DNA of 64,000 nt from Cupriavidus sp. U2 (lineage in GTDB: Bacteria; Pseudomonadota; Gammaproteobacteria; Burkholderiales; Burkholderiaceae): NCBI RefSeq assembly GCF_009663685.2, contig NZ_RCOG02000027.1, positions 426,348-490,347 of the forward strand, read 5' to 3'. The position numbers were made by a program, and so were the translations under genes. The notes below the pieces were generated by a model, which made no database searches, had not been told where the DNA came from, and saw only the letters and a program-made list of their open reading frames with translations. How positions within the stretch are numbered: the stretch's first letter is position 1; each line of letters begins with the position of its first letter. This document shows, one piece after another, positions 41,969 through 50,939 of this stretch.

Positions 41969-44900
41969 AGCGTGCCTCCGGAGGGTGCCGCGGGATCGGT
42001 GCCAGGCCCGGCATCCTTCCCGGCCTGCCTGGCGAGCTTCTTCTTGCTCTCGCGCTCCAGCCCCCAGAAGAACATCGGGATAAAGAAGATGGCGATCACC
42101 GTGGCGCCAAGCATTCCGCCGATCACGCCCGTGCCCAGCGACTGGCGGCTGGCCGCCGACGCGCCGCTTGCGATGGCCAGCGGGATACAGCCGAGGATGA
42201 ACGCCAGTGACGTCATGATGATCGGGCGCAGCCGCAACTTGGACGCCTTGACCGCCGCGTCATACGGGCTCAGCCCCTCCTTGACGCGCATCTCCACCGC
42301 GAATTCGAAGATCAGGATGGCATTCTTGGCGGCCAGGGCGATCAGCACCGTCAGCCCGATCTGGAAGTACACGTCATTCTCCATGCCCCGCACCAGGATG
42401 CCCACCAGCGCACCGAACAGCGCGAACGGCACGGCCAGCAGCACCCCGATCGGCAGCGACCATTTCTCGTACTGCGCCGCCAGGATCAGGAACACCATCA
42501 GCAAGGCGAACGCGAACACCATTGCCGCCGTGGACCCGGCCTTCTTTTCCTCATAGGCCTGCCCGCTCCACGCATAGCTGTAGCCCGGGCCCAGTACCTC
42601 GGCCGCCACTTCCTCCATGGCCTGCAGCGCCTGGCCCGAGCTGTACCCCGGCGCGGCGTCGCCGGTGATCTTGGCCGCCGGGAAGTTGTTGAAACGCGTC
42701 ACCAGATCGGCGCCGGCCACATAACGCGCCGTGGTCACGGCCTTGATCGGCACCATCTCGTTGCGCGAATTGCGCACGTAAACCTTGTCGATATCCTCGG
42801 GCTTCGACCGGTACTCCGGCTCGGCCTGCAGGATCACCTGGAACAGCCGGCTGTTCTTCGGGAACTGGCTCACGTACAACGACCCGAACATCGTCTGCAG
42901 CGCCGAGTACACCTGCTCCACGGGTACGCCCTGCGTCTCGGCCCGCTCGCGGTCGAGGTCAACCAGCAGCTGCCGCGACCGCGTGTTGATCGTCGTGCTC
43001 ACGCCGCGCAGCTCCGGGCGTTGCCGGGCCTTGGCGATGAACGCGCGCGTGCGTTCCTCCAGCTGCTGGTAGGTGCCGTCGCCGGTGCTCTGCAGCCAGA
43101 ATTCGAAGCCGCCCGTGGTGCCCAGCCCCGGGATCGACGGCGGATTCACCGGAATCACCAGACCTTCGCGATAGGTCGAGAACTCCTTGTTGGCCTGCGC
43201 GATCAGGTCGGCCGCGCTTTCGCCCTTGCCGCGCTCGTGGAAGCCCTTCAGCGTGATGAACAGCGTGCCGGCGTTCGACTTGTTCTGCGAATCGATCAGG
43301 CTGTAGCCGTCCGGCACCGCCACCGATTTCACGGCCGGCTGCTTCTCGAACCATTCGGCGGCCCGTTTCGATACCGCGCCGGTGCGGTCCAGGCTGGCCG
43401 CGTCGGGCATGATGACCGCGCCCAGCAGATAGCCCTGGTCCTCCACCGGCAGGAACGATGACGGAATGCGCATGAACATCAGCACGGCGGCCACGATCAG
43501 CGCGATGACGATGCCCACCGAGATCGCCGTGCGCCGGATCACGGCCTGCACCGTCGAGCCATAGCCTTCCACCAGCCGGTCGAAACTGCGGTTGAACCAG
43601 CGGAAGAAGCGGTTCTTCTCGTGGCTGCCCGGCTTGAGCAGGATGGCCGCCAGCGCCGGCGACAGCGTCAGAGCCACCACCCCGGACAGCAGCACCGATA
43701 CCGCCAGCGTGATGGCGAACTGCTTGTATAGCTGGCCCGTGATGCCCGACAGGAACGCCACCGGGATGAACACCGCCAGCAGCACCAGCACGATGGCGAT
43801 CACCGGGCCGCCCACTTCGTCCATGGCGGCCTTGGCGGCCTCCTTGGGCGGCATGTGGAACTCCATCATGTTGCGCTCGACGTTCTCGATCACCACGATG
43901 GCGTCGTCCACCACGATGCCGATGGCCAGCACCATCCCGAACAGCGTAAGCATGTTCACCGAGAAGCCGAACGCGGCCATGGCGGTGAACGTGCCGATGA
44001 TCGACACCGGCACCGCCAGGATCGGCACCAGCGTGGCGCGGAAGCTCTGCAGGAACAGGTACACCACCAGAATCACCAGGATCACCGCGTCGCGCAAGGT
44101 GTGGACCACCTCGTTGATCGACTCATGCACGAACTCGGTGGTGTCGAGCGCGATTTCGTATTCCAGGCCCGGCGGGAACGTCTTCTTGGCTTCCTCCAGC
44201 GCCTTGCGCACCTGGCCGGCCACGGCCAGCGCATTGGCGCCGGGCTGCTGGTACACGGCCAGCAGCGTGGCCGTCTTGCCCTTGTAGCGGCTGCGCAGCG
44301 AGTAGTCCTTCGAACCCAGTTCGGCGCGGCCGATATCCTTGAGCCGCACCAGCGCGGCGTCGCCCGATGCCGCACGCAGGATGATGTTCTCGAACTCGGC
44401 CGGCTCGGTCATGCGGCCCTTGGTGGTCACCGGGAACGTCTGCTTGACCGGCTCCGACGTGGGCGAACTGCCGATGCGCCCCGCCGAGAACTGCTCGTTC
44501 TGGTTGGCCACCGCGTTCTTGACGTCCTCGGCCGTGATGCCGAGCTGCGCCATGCGGTCCGGCTTGAGCCAGATGCGCATGGCGTAGTCCGGCGTGCCGA
44601 AGATGGACGACTGGTTGGCACCCGGGATGCGCTTGAGCGAATCGAGGATGTAGATGCTGGTGTAGTTGTCGACGAAGGTCTGCGGGTAGCTGTTATCGGG
44701 CGAATAGACGGCAATCACCATCATGAACGCCTGCGACCGCTTTTCGACGGTCACGCCCTGCTTGGTCACGGCGTCGGGCAGGGTCGGCAGGGCCAGGTTG
44801 ACGCGGTTCTGTACATCGACCTGCGCCAGTGCCGGGTCGGTGCCGATCTCGAAGTACGTGGTCAGCGTGATATTGCCCGTGGACGAACTGGTGGACGACA

Positions 44901-45138
44901 TGTACAGCATGTTGTCCGCACCGTTCACCTGCTGCTCGATCGGGGCCGCCACGTTCTGCGCCACCACTTCCGAGCTGGCGCCCGGATACGTGGTCGACAC
45001 CGTGATGCTGGGCGGCGTGATGTCCGGAAACTGGGCGATCGGCAGGTTGAACAGCGCCACCATCCCACCCACCACGATGATGATCGACAGCACCGACGCA
45101 AAGATCGGGCGGTCGATGAAGAAGTGGGACAGTTTCAT
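41965..45138 (-). CDS. HAE1-type RND efflux permease (AcrB/MexB family)
   Basis: 1057 aa, full length. N-terminus MKLSHFFIDRPIFASVLSIIIVVGG, the TM4 proton-relay aspartates in GIVVDDAIVVIENVER and the 12-helix, two-loop layout are all visible, ending in a short Lys/Gly-rich tail. FGFxxxNxxTxFG-type and GxAxKNAILIFEFA helices place it in the hydrophobic/amphiphilic drug exporter group. It starts inside the last codons of the adaptor gene (ATGA). Substrates probably include solvents or aromatic compounds, judged from the group only. Confidence 0.95.
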   Translation of the reverse strand: MKLSHFFIDRPIFASVLSIIIVVGGMVALFNLPIAQFPDITPPSITVSTTYPGASSEVVAQNVAAPIEQQVNGADNMLYMSSTSSSTGNITLTTYFEIGTDPALAQVDVQNRVNLALPTLPDAVTKQGVTVEKRSQAFMMVIAVYSPDNSYPQTFVDNYTSIYILDSLKRIPGANQSSIFGTPDYAMRIWLKPDRMAQLGITAEDVKNAVANQNEQFSAGRIGSSPTSEPVKQTFPVTTKGRMTEPAEFENIILRAASGDAALVRLKDIGRAELGSKDYSLRSRYKGKTATLLAVYQQPGANALAVAGQVRKALEEAKKTFPPGLEYEIALDTTEFVHESINEVVHTLRDAVILVILVVYLFLQSFRATLVPILAVPVSIIGTFTAMAAFGFSVNMLTLFGMVLAIGIVVDDAIVVIENVERNMMEFHMPPKEAAKAAMDEVGGPVIAIVLVLLAVFIPVAFLSGITGQLYKQFAITLAVSVLLSGVVALTLSPALAAILLKPGSHEKNRFFRWFNRSFDRLVEGYGSTVQAVIRRTAISVGIVIALIVAAVLMFMRIPSSFLPVEDQGYLLGAVIMPDAASLDRTGAVSKRAAEWFEKQPAVKSVAVPDGYSLIDSQNKSNAGTLFITLKGFHERGKGESAADLIAQANKEFSTYREGLVIPVNPPSIPGLGTTGGFEFWLQSTGDGTYQQLEERTRAFIAKARQRPELRGVSTTINTRSRQLLVDLDRERAETQGVPVEQVYSALQTMFGSLYVSQFPKNSRLFQVILQAEPEYRSKPEDIDKVYVRNSRNEMVPIKAVTTARYVAGADLVTRFNNFPAAKITGDAAPGYSSGQALQAMEEVAAEVLGPGYSYAWSGQAYEEKKAGSTAAMVFAFALLMVFLILAAQYEKWSLPIGVLLAVPFALFGALVGILVRGMENDVYFQIGLTVLIALAAKNAILIFEFAVEMRVKEGLSPYDAAVKASKLRLRPIIMTSLAFILGCIPLAIASGASAASRQSLGTGVIGGMLGATVIAIFFIPMFFWGLERESKKKLARQAGKDAGPGTDPAAPSGGTL

Positions 45139-46385
45139 GACGCCGCACCCTTGCCGGCTTCTGCCGCACCGGGGGCGCCCGGCGGCGCTGGCCGCGCGGG
45201 CGGCGCCGACGGCGGCACGGGCGATGGCCCGTCGCTGGCCTGGCGCGGCGCCGCCGCCACCGGCTTGACCGGCGCGCCCGGCGCGAGGCGAATCGCACCA
45301 TCGACGATCACGGTATCGCCCTCACGCAGGCCCGAACGCACCACCCAGTTGCCCTGCGACCATTCGCCCACGTCGATCACGCGCGACTCGGCCTTGTTCT
45401 CCTTGCCCACCAGCCAGACGGACTGGCCGCGCTGGCCCTGCACCACGGCTTCCTGCGGCACGGTGATGGCCTTGGTACGCACCGCGCCGATCAGCCGCAC
45501 GCGCACGAACTGGCCGGGGCGCAGCATGCCCTTGTTGTTCGGCATTTCGGCGCGGATCAGGTAGGTGCCGGTCTCGGAGTTGAACGACGCATCGGCGAAG
45601 GCGATACGCCCGCGCTGCGGATACGTGGTGCCGTCGGCCAGTACGATCTCCACCTCCATCGCGCCGCGCTCGGGCATGCGGATCGTGCCGGACGCGGTCT
45701 GCGACTGGTATTGCAGCACCTCGTTCTCGGACAGGCTGAAGTTGATCCAGATGGGATCGAGCTTGGCCACATAGGTGAGCAGGCTGTTGGTGGCGTCGAT
45801 ATATGACCCCACCTGCTTCTTGGCGTAGCTGGACAGGCCATCCACCGGCGACGTGATCGTCGTGTAGCCGAGATTCAGCTTTGCGTTGGTGACGTTAGCC
45901 CTGGCCGCTTCCACGGCGGCGGCGGCGCCCTGTTCCTGGCCGGTGGCTTCATCGAGGTCCTTCTGGCTCAATGCGTTCTTGGCCGCCAGCGGCTTGACGC
46001 GTGCCAGATTGGATCGCGCGGTGGTCAACCGGGCCTGCTGCTGGGCCAGTTCGGCCTGCGCGGCATCGAGCGCGGCCTGGAACGGCTTCTGGTCCATGCG
46101 GAACATGACCTGGCCGGCCTTGACCATCGCGCCTTCGGTGTAGAGGCGCTGCTCCAGGAAGCCGCTCACGCGGGCCCGGATCTCCACCTGCTGGGAACTC
46201 TGCGTTTCGCCCACGAACTCGTAGGTCAGCGGCACGTCGTGCAGCGTCACCTTGACCACACCCACTTCGGCCACCGGGGGTGCGGCCGGCGCCTTGGCCT
46301 CCTGCTTGTGGCAGCCGGTCACCGCCAGTGCGGCCAGGACCGGCAATGCCCACCGACCGCGCTTGGATACCAGACCGCTTGCCAT
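45135..46385 (-). CDS. RND efflux periplasmic adaptor lipoprotein
   Basis: 416 aa from the ATG at 46385 (AGGAGATACG upstream). The longer frame to 46808 crosses the RRM gene and is rejected. Lipobox AVTGC gives Cys25. Barrel-sandwich, coiled-coil hairpin (about 105-175) and beta-barrel domains follow in the order of AcrA/MexA. The C-terminus is a Pro/Ala-rich tail after residue 375. Adaptor for the permease and channel encoded downstream. Confidence 0.93.
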   Translation of the reverse strand: MASGLVSKRGRWALPVLAALAVTGCHKQEAKAPAAPPVAEVGVVKVTLHDVPLTYEFVGETQSSQQVEIRARVSGFLEQRLYTEGAMVKAGQVMFRMDQKPFQAALDAAQAELAQQQARLTTARSNLARVKPLAAKNALSQKDLDEATGQEQGAAAAVEAARANVTNAKLNLGYTTITSPVDGLSSYAKKQVGSYIDATNSLLTYVAKLDPIWINFSLSENEVLQYQSQTASGTIRMPERGAMEVEIVLADGTTYPQRGRIAFADASFNSETGTYLIRAEMPNNKGMLRPGQFVRVRLIGAVRTKAITVPQEAVVQGQRGQSVWLVGKENKAESRVIDVGEWSQGNWVVRSGLREGDTVIVDGAIRLAPGAPVKPVAAAPRQASDGPSPVPPSAPPARPAPPGAPGAAEAGKGAAS

Positions 46386-46435
46386 CGTCGTATCTCCTGC
46401 CCGCGCCGGCCGAGGGCCACGCGAGACTTGTGCGA

Positions 46436-46690
46436 TTACCTGAAGTGTTCGCGCAGGATCAGCGCATTGATCTTGTGGCCATTCCAGAACACGCCGTGGA
46501 CGCGCGGGACAAGCTGCTGCAGCGCGCCGATGTCCACCGACCGGAACGTCAGCGTCATCGACGGCCGCGTGCCGTCGCCCTCCTGCCGCTCGATCTCGTC
46601 GGGCGCCGGAAAACCGTAGCGGCCAAGGAATTCCCTGACCTGCTCCTCCGTGGTGTCCGGGTGGAGGTTGGAAATCATCAGTAGCGACAT
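46436..46690 (-). CDS. RRM-type RNA-binding protein
   Basis: 84 aa from the ATG at 46690 (AGGAGGACC upstream). A single RNA-recognition-motif fold: RNP2-like LLMISNLHPDTTEEQVREFLGRYG and RNP1-like RPSMTLTFRSVD, though the usual aromatic RNP1 residues are reduced. The end GHKINALILREHFR is typical of small bacterial RRM proteins. It is the first gene of the RND operon, 50 nt before the adaptor. It could control translation or stability of this mRNA (inference). Target RNA unknown. Confidence 0.75.
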   Translation of the reverse strand: MSLLMISNLHPDTTEEQVREFLGRYGFPAPDEIERQEGDGTRPSMTLTFRSVDIGALQQLVPRVHGVFWNGHKINALILREHFR

Positions 46691-46785
46691 TTGCCGGTCC
46701 TCCTGTTCGACCCGCGATACACGCGTATGGCAGGGTGACTGCCGCGCGCCTTGATAAGAGTGTGCCTGCTGCGGCCTGAATGACA

Positions 46786-46803
46786 ATTGGACCAAGGACC
46801 AAA
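46786..46803. promoter_or_regulatory. TTGGNCC-NN-GGNCCAA operator (site B)
   Basis: TTGGACC-AA-GGACCAA at 46787-46802, symmetric except at the variable bases. It lies 97 bp before the RRM/RND operon start and 11 bp after the stop of the lone receiver gene. Confidence 0.65.
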
Positions 46804-46812
46804 GGCATGGGG

Positions 46813-47190
46813 CTAAGGCATCACGCTACGTACCAGATCCACCAGCTGTGCAGCGTCGAAAGGCTTGCGCAGATAGCCGACGGCGCCCGCCGCCAAGGCC
46901 TTGTCGCGTGCCTCGGGCACCTCGTGGGCGGTGATGAAGATCAGCGGCAAGGCCAGGCCGGCCAGTCGCTGCTGCACTTCCAGCCCGTCGATCCCCGGCA
47001 TGCAGACATCGAGAATCACGCAGAACGGCCGATAGACCGGCCTGCCGTGGATGCGGGAAAGGAAATCGGCGCCGCTGGTAAAGGTGTCGACCGTGATGCC
47101 CGCGGCACGCAATAGCCGCGACGTGGAGCGCGCCACTGACGCGTCGTCGTCGACAACCACCACGAAGTTTCCCGTAGCACCCATTTGCAC
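46813..47190 (-). CDS. single-domain FixJ-type receiver protein
   Basis: 125 aa. Asp15/Asp16 acidic pair, phospho-acceptor Asp61 (VILDVCMPG), Thr in FITAHE and Lys109 (LRKPFD). Sequence and spacing are those of the receiver of FixJ/StyR-like regulators, but the DNA-binding half is absent and a normal stop follows. It lies between operator sites D and B. It may compete for phosphate from the kinase at 47944-48840 or modulate the FixJ-type regulator. Start at 47190 or two codons on. Confidence 0.88.
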   Translation of the reverse strand: MQMGATGNFVVVVDDDASVARSTSRLLRAAGITVDTFTSGADFLSRIHGRPVYRPFCVILDVCMPGIDGLEVQQRLAGLALPLIFITAHEVPEARDKALAAGAVGYLRKPFDAAQLVDLVRSVMP

Positions 47191-47250
47191 GTTGCGCAGC
47201 CGATCGTAAGCACGTACTGATTAGGCTACGAGACAGGCGCGGCGGGCGAT

Positions 47251-47266
47251 ATTGGCCCATGGTCCA
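47251..47266. promoter_or_regulatory. TTGGNCC-NN-GGNCCAA operator (site D)
   Basis: TTGGCCC-AT-GGTCCAG at 47252-47267, centre CCATGG, 61 bp upstream of the lone receiver gene and 47 bp past the stop of the FixJ-type gene. Half sites TTGGCCC and CTGGACC are slightly unequal. Confidence 0.6.
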
Positions 47267-47313
47267 GCGGGCGCGCGGGATCTTGCGCCAAACTGGCGCG
47301 GAAAGGGCCGCGC

Positions 47314-47937
47314 TCAGGCCGCCGGATCGGCCACCATGCCCATGCGGTCGGCAATGCGGACGAGTGCCGGCAGGGAATCCACTTCGAGCTTCTGCATCAC
47401 GTGGGCGCGATGCACCTTGATGGTTTTCTCCACCGTGCCCAGCCGGTTGGCCACCTGCTTGTTCCGGAATCCCGTCACGATCCACGCCAGCACCTCGCGC
47501 TCGCGCGGCGTCAGGCGGTCGATCTTCTTTTTCAGGTCGCGCAATTCGCTGGCCTGCGCAAACAGGCGCGCGGCGCAGTCGCAGCCCTTGCTGACCGCAG
47601 CCAGCAGTTGCACGTCGGATACCGGCTTTTGCAGGAAGTCGATGGCGCCCGCCTGCATCGTCAGCACCGCGCTGGCCACGTCGGCATGCCCGGTCAGGAT
47701 GATGACCGGAATCCGGCTGCACAGCGCCTGCTGGAGGTCGATGCCGCTGATGTCGGGCAATTGCAGGTCCAGCAACATGCAGCCGGGTGCGTTGTCCAGA
47801 TCGGCCTCTTCCAGGAACTGGCTGGCTGACGCAAACCCGGCGCTCAGGTAACCATGCGCGCCCAGCACACGGCCCAGCGCGCGCCGTACGCTATCGTCAT
47901 CGTCAACGATGTAGATGGTGGTCCTGGTTGCGAGCAT
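47314..47937 (-). CDS. FixJ family response regulator
   Basis: 207 aa. Receiver with VDDDD acidic pocket (11-15), Asp57 and Lys105 (LQKPVS). A linker helix leads to a LuxR-type HTH at about 140-190 (LTPREREVLAWIVTGFRNKQVANRLGTVEKTIKVHRAHVMQKL, in two halves). Such regulators bind short palindromes with an ATGG/CCAT-like core as dimers. This makes it the best candidate for the TTGGNCC-NN-GGNCCAA sites in the island. Six nt after the kinase gene, in one operon. Confidence 0.93.
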   Translation of the reverse strand: MLATRTTIYIVDDDDSVRRALGRVLGAHGYLSAGFASASQFLEEADLDNAPGCMLLDLQLPDISGIDLQQALCSRIPVIILTGHADVASAVLTMQAGAIDFLQKPVSDVQLLAAVSKGCDCAARLFAQASELRDLKKKIDRLTPREREVLAWIVTGFRNKQVANRLGTVEKTIKVHRAHVMQKLEVDSLPALVRIADRMGMVADPAA

Positions 47938-47943
47938 GGCGTC

Positions 47944-48840
47944 CTACCTCCGGGAAAATGCGGTCCTGAACCGGGCCGCAACGACCGCATGTCCGCGACG
48001 ATGCGCCGTGGCCGAGGCGGGAAGCTCCGTGCGCAACAGGCATTCGAACGTCATGCCCCTGTCGCTGTTCCGGATGGCGCGCAACCGGCCGCCATTGCGT
48101 TCCATGAGCGCGCGGCTGAACGACAGGCCCAGCCCCATGCCCTTGGGCTTCGAGGAAAAGAACGGGCGGAAGATCTTGTCGAGATCGCCCTCGGCCACGC
48201 CGCAGCCGTTGTCGCGCACGGTCAGCTTCAGCACGCCGTCCTGCGCGCACGCGCCGACCGATACCTTGCGCGCACCACGTGCGTGCGCTGCCTCCACGGC
48301 ATCGAGCGCATTGACCAGCAGGTTCAACAGCACCAGCTGGATTTCCATCGGGTCGCCCACGGCGCGCGGCAACGCTCGATCCGCCGTGCCGTCCACGGTC
48401 ACCTCGCGCGTGCGCGCTTCGTCGCGCACCAGGTCCAGCGCACGCGCGATCACGTCGCCAATCTGGAACGGCACCAGGTGAGGGGCCTCGCCACGGATCA
48501 GCGCCCGCACGCCCTTGACGATGTCGCTGGCGCGCGAGGCGTCGCTGACGATGTCGTCGAGGATGTCCCGGATCTCGCCCTGATCTGGCGTGCCCGACAT
48601 CAGGTACTCGCGCGCGGCCTGGGCGTTGCTGGTGATGGCAGTCAGCGGCTGATTCAGTTCATGCGCCAGCGAGCCGGCCAGTTCGACCATGCCGGGGCGG
48701 CTGGCGATGTCTGAGAAGGGACTGGTATCGATCACGCGCAGGGTATCGCCCCGCCGCCGCGGTGCGGCGCGCGGTCGCGGCAGCACGCCCGTCGCCAGCG
48801 CGACGGACGCCCCCAGCAGCAAGATCGTGACCCATCTCAT
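47944..48840 (-). CDS. sensor histidine kinase lacking a sensor domain
   Basis: 298 aa. One N-terminal hydrophobic segment (4-20) and a short linker with basic stretch PRPRAAPRRR, then directly the DHp with His60 (SLAHELNQPLTAI) and a full ATPase (NLLVNALDAV, DNGCGVAEGD, GMGLGLSFSRALMERNGG). Kinases of the TodS/FixL group normally carry PAS domains before this point, and none fits in 40 residues. A C-terminal tail rich in Arg/Ala follows. It must read its signal through the membrane helix or another protein. It is 16 nt after the SYLF gene. Confidence 0.9.
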   Translation of the reverse strand: MRWVTILLLGASVALATGVLPRPRAAPRRRGDTLRVIDTSPFSDIASRPGMVELAGSLAHELNQPLTAITSNAQAAREYLMSGTPDQGEIRDILDDIVSDASRASDIVKGVRALIRGEAPHLVPFQIGDVIARALDLVRDEARTREVTVDGTADRALPRAVGDPMEIQLVLLNLLVNALDAVEAAHARGARKVSVGACAQDGVLKLTVRDNGCGVAEGDLDKIFRPFFSSKPKGMGLGLSFSRALMERNGGRLRAIRNSDRGMTFECLLRTELPASATAHRRGHAVVAARFRTAFSRR

Positions 48841-48856
48841 GGTCGGACACGCACGC

Positions 48857-49423
48857 TCAGATATCGAGCTTGCTGATCTTGGTGCCTTCCAGCGACAGAT
48901 TGGCCATCAGCCCCGCGTTGGTCAGCACGAATCCGACGATGGGCGCCCGGGCCGTGTTGGTGTCGACCTGCCCGTTTGCGCCGATGGTCGCCAGCGCCAC
49001 CGATCCGTCCACGCCGGCCGTCCAGCCCTTGCTGGCCTGGAACGCCTGCAGCGCGTCGTCGGTCATGAACATCAGGATGAGCGCCTTGGACTGTGCGCCG
49101 GCCAGGAAGCCGAACGATGCGGTCGTGGTGCGGTAATAGCCCACCGGCGCATTGTTCACCCGCAGCGACCCTTCGCCATACTCGGCACCAACGATGAACC
49201 CCGCGGCCAGGATCTTGGGAAAGACGAGTATGCCCTTGGCCTGCTGCGACAGCGCCTGCGCCGAACTGGCAGACGAGAACAGCTTGCTCATGGTGCCGTC
49301 CACCCCAGCATCGATCTCGCGCCGCTTGGCCGCCGCATCGCTGCCGGACATGTTGGTGGTACAGGCAAACAAAGCCGGCGCCAATGCCAGTGAAGGCAGG
49401 CTCATGAACAACCGTCGATTCAT
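48857..49423 (-). CDS. SYLF-domain (YSC84-type) lipoprotein
   Basis: 188 aa from the ATG at 49423 (GGGAGACC upstream). Signal peptide with lipid-attachment Cys21 (LFAC). The SYLF part starts KGILVFPKILAAGFIVGAEYGEGSL and shows ASFGFLAGAQSKALILMFMT, matching the phosphoinositide/lipid-binding family. Bacterial members are periplasmic or outer-membrane lipoproteins of unknown use. First gene of the operon with the sensorless kinase and FixJ-type regulator, and possibly the missing signal-input protein (inference). Confidence 0.85.
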   Translation of the reverse strand: MNRRLFMSLPSLALAPALFACTTNMSGSDAAAKRREIDAGVDGTMSKLFSSASSAQALSQQAKGILVFPKILAAGFIVGAEYGEGSLRVNNAPVGYYRTTTASFGFLAGAQSKALILMFMTDDALQAFQASKGWTAGVDGSVALATIGANGQVDTNTARAPIVGFVLTNAGLMANLSLEGTKISKLDI

Positions 49424-49956
49424 TGTGGTCTCCCAAACAGAACGGGGAGCAAGCCAGGGCGAGCGGGCCCTACGACGGGCAGCGGCCAACTGCGGACCGC
49501 TGCGCCCAGATCCATGGAACGTCCCTGTGCGTGACTACCCCACGCCAAACACGATTGATGCTTATTGCTTTTTCTGGATATTCCGTTAGTGCCCTATCAA
49601 AGTAGGTCGATGGCTTCACGATTGCAATCTTTACTTCTCTTGATCCGTAAAGATGAAACACGGCCGAAAAAAATATCAGCACACGCCGTAGCTGACATTA
49701 ATCTGGCGTTCATGTTGAAGCGCCCGCTGCGGTACCCGATACTGCCCGGCAGGACGCTCACTCCATACTTTTCGCGGCATCTCGCCCGAATTTAAAAGCC
49801 TGCTTAGCATCCGCCTGCACGCCAAAGAAAACGGGCACGCCCCGATGCGCGCCAATAGCCAAATAAGGAAAGCCGAAGAAAAAATGCCCTGGCCCGGTGT
49901 TCCCGCCGGCCAGGGCATTGTGCGGTTCGGACGCGTAGCCGGCGCGGGCCGCCTGC
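49424..49956. other. 533-bp AT-richer intergenic region without a credible gene
   Basis: Between the SYLF gene and DUF2950. Short frames on either strand lack ribosome sites, codon bias and family features. The region is markedly AT-richer at 49555-49880 than its flanks. It should hold the SYLF-kinase-regulator promoter. A possible minus-strand TTGCAA with TACTTT 17 bp away lies around 49600-49630. The DUF2950 terminator is at its right end. Confidence 0.6.
49879..49918 (-). terminator. intrinsic terminator of the DUF3300-DUF2950 operon
   Basis: Perfect 11-bp arms ATGCCCTGGCC (49884-49894) and GGCCAGGGCAT (49908-49918), followed on the minus strand by six T (A-run 49879-49884). About 40 nt past the DUF2950 stop. 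Confidence 0.85.
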
Positions 49957-50904
49957 CTAGTCCGCGTTGCCCGTTGTCACGGGCTGCAGCAGTTCGGGCG
50001 CCACCTTGCTCCATCCCGAGCCGGGATCGAAAGTATCGATGGCGGCAGCCCGCTTGCCGGTGTCACGTCCAAGGTCGCGCTCGTAGACCTGGCCGTCGTG
50101 GCTGACCATGAAGCTCTTGATGCCGGTATCGCCATAGCGGGCGGGCCATGCCAGCACCGCAAACCCGCCGAACAGCTTGCCGTTGACCAGATACGTGTAC
50201 TTGCCGCCGGGGGCGGTCGGGCCCTGCCCGTTGAGCAGCTTGAAGCGATAGCCGTTATAGCCGTCCGATGCACTGCGATGGCTCGACACGGCATCGATGA
50301 ACGCCGGCCCCAGCGGGCTCTCCGGTTCGCCCGCGCGGGTGGGCCAGTAGAGCCCGTCCTTCTTGCCGGGCGAACTGACCAGCTTGCGCGCATAGACCGT
50401 CAGGCCATTGCCCTCATGGTTGCCCAGCGCGTAGTCGTGCTGGGCGTCGTAGATCGCCAGCATGGTCTGGATGGTAGACAGTTCATTCCGACCGATGCGC
50501 CGCAGGCGGATCTCGTCGATGCCCTGCTTCGCATCGAAATGCCAGCGCCCGTTGGCGGCCTTGACCAGCGGTATCGGCAGCGTCCAGCCATTGTTGCCCA
50601 CCACCACGCGCGCAGTGCCGTCTTCGCCACCCTCGATGCGGTGCGACTGGCTCCACGCCGACAGGAAGCGATATCGCTGCTCCGCGCCCACCGGCGGGAT
50701 CAGGCGGCGGGACGCCGGGCCCAGCAGCGCCGTCATGGCCGCGTCATTGCTCGTGGCCACGGCGTCACCAAACGCATTCATGGCGGCCTCGGGCGTATCG
50801 AACGGTTTCTGGGCCTGCGCAGCCGACATCAGCGCCGCGCCCAGCACCAGCGGCAGGACGTTACGCGCGATGCGCGACGGCAGGATTGCTTTCATTGCAC
50901 GCAT
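49957..50904 (-). CDS. DUF2950 exported protein
   Basis: 315 aa from the ATG at 50904 (GAGG eight nt upstream). Signal peptide to about residue 32 (ending AQAQ). The family core is recognised by GYNGYRFKLLNGQGP-type, GGFAVLAWPARYGDTGIKSFMVSHDGQVYERDLG and the FDPGSGWSKV end. Always encoded next to DUF3300, as here (35 nt). Periplasmic. Function unknown in the literature that I know. Confidence 0.88.
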   Translation of the reverse strand: MRAMKAILPSRIARNVLPLVLGAALMSAAQAQKPFDTPEAAMNAFGDAVATSNDAAMTALLGPASRRLIPPVGAEQRYRFLSAWSQSHRIEGGEDGTARVVVGNNGWTLPIPLVKAANGRWHFDAKQGIDEIRLRRIGRNELSTIQTMLAIYDAQHDYALGNHEGNGLTVYARKLVSSPGKKDGLYWPTRAGEPESPLGPAFIDAVSSHRSASDGYNGYRFKLLNGQGPTAPGGKYTYLVNGKLFGGFAVLAWPARYGDTGIKSFMVSHDGQVYERDLGRDTGKRAAAIDTFDPGSGWSKVAPELLQPVTTGNAD

Positions 50905-50939
50905 GCCTGACACCTCGTGGTTGTCATCGCCATTTCCGG

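Noticed and set aside
45135..46808. Long adaptor protein starting at 46808
   Set aside because: The extension crosses the RRM gene and the operator, while the lipoprotein signal and ribosome site are at 46385.
49470..49682. A 70-codon minus-strand frame in the AT-rich gap
   Set aside because: No ribosome site, atypical codons, no recognisable domain. Its position fits a promoter region better.
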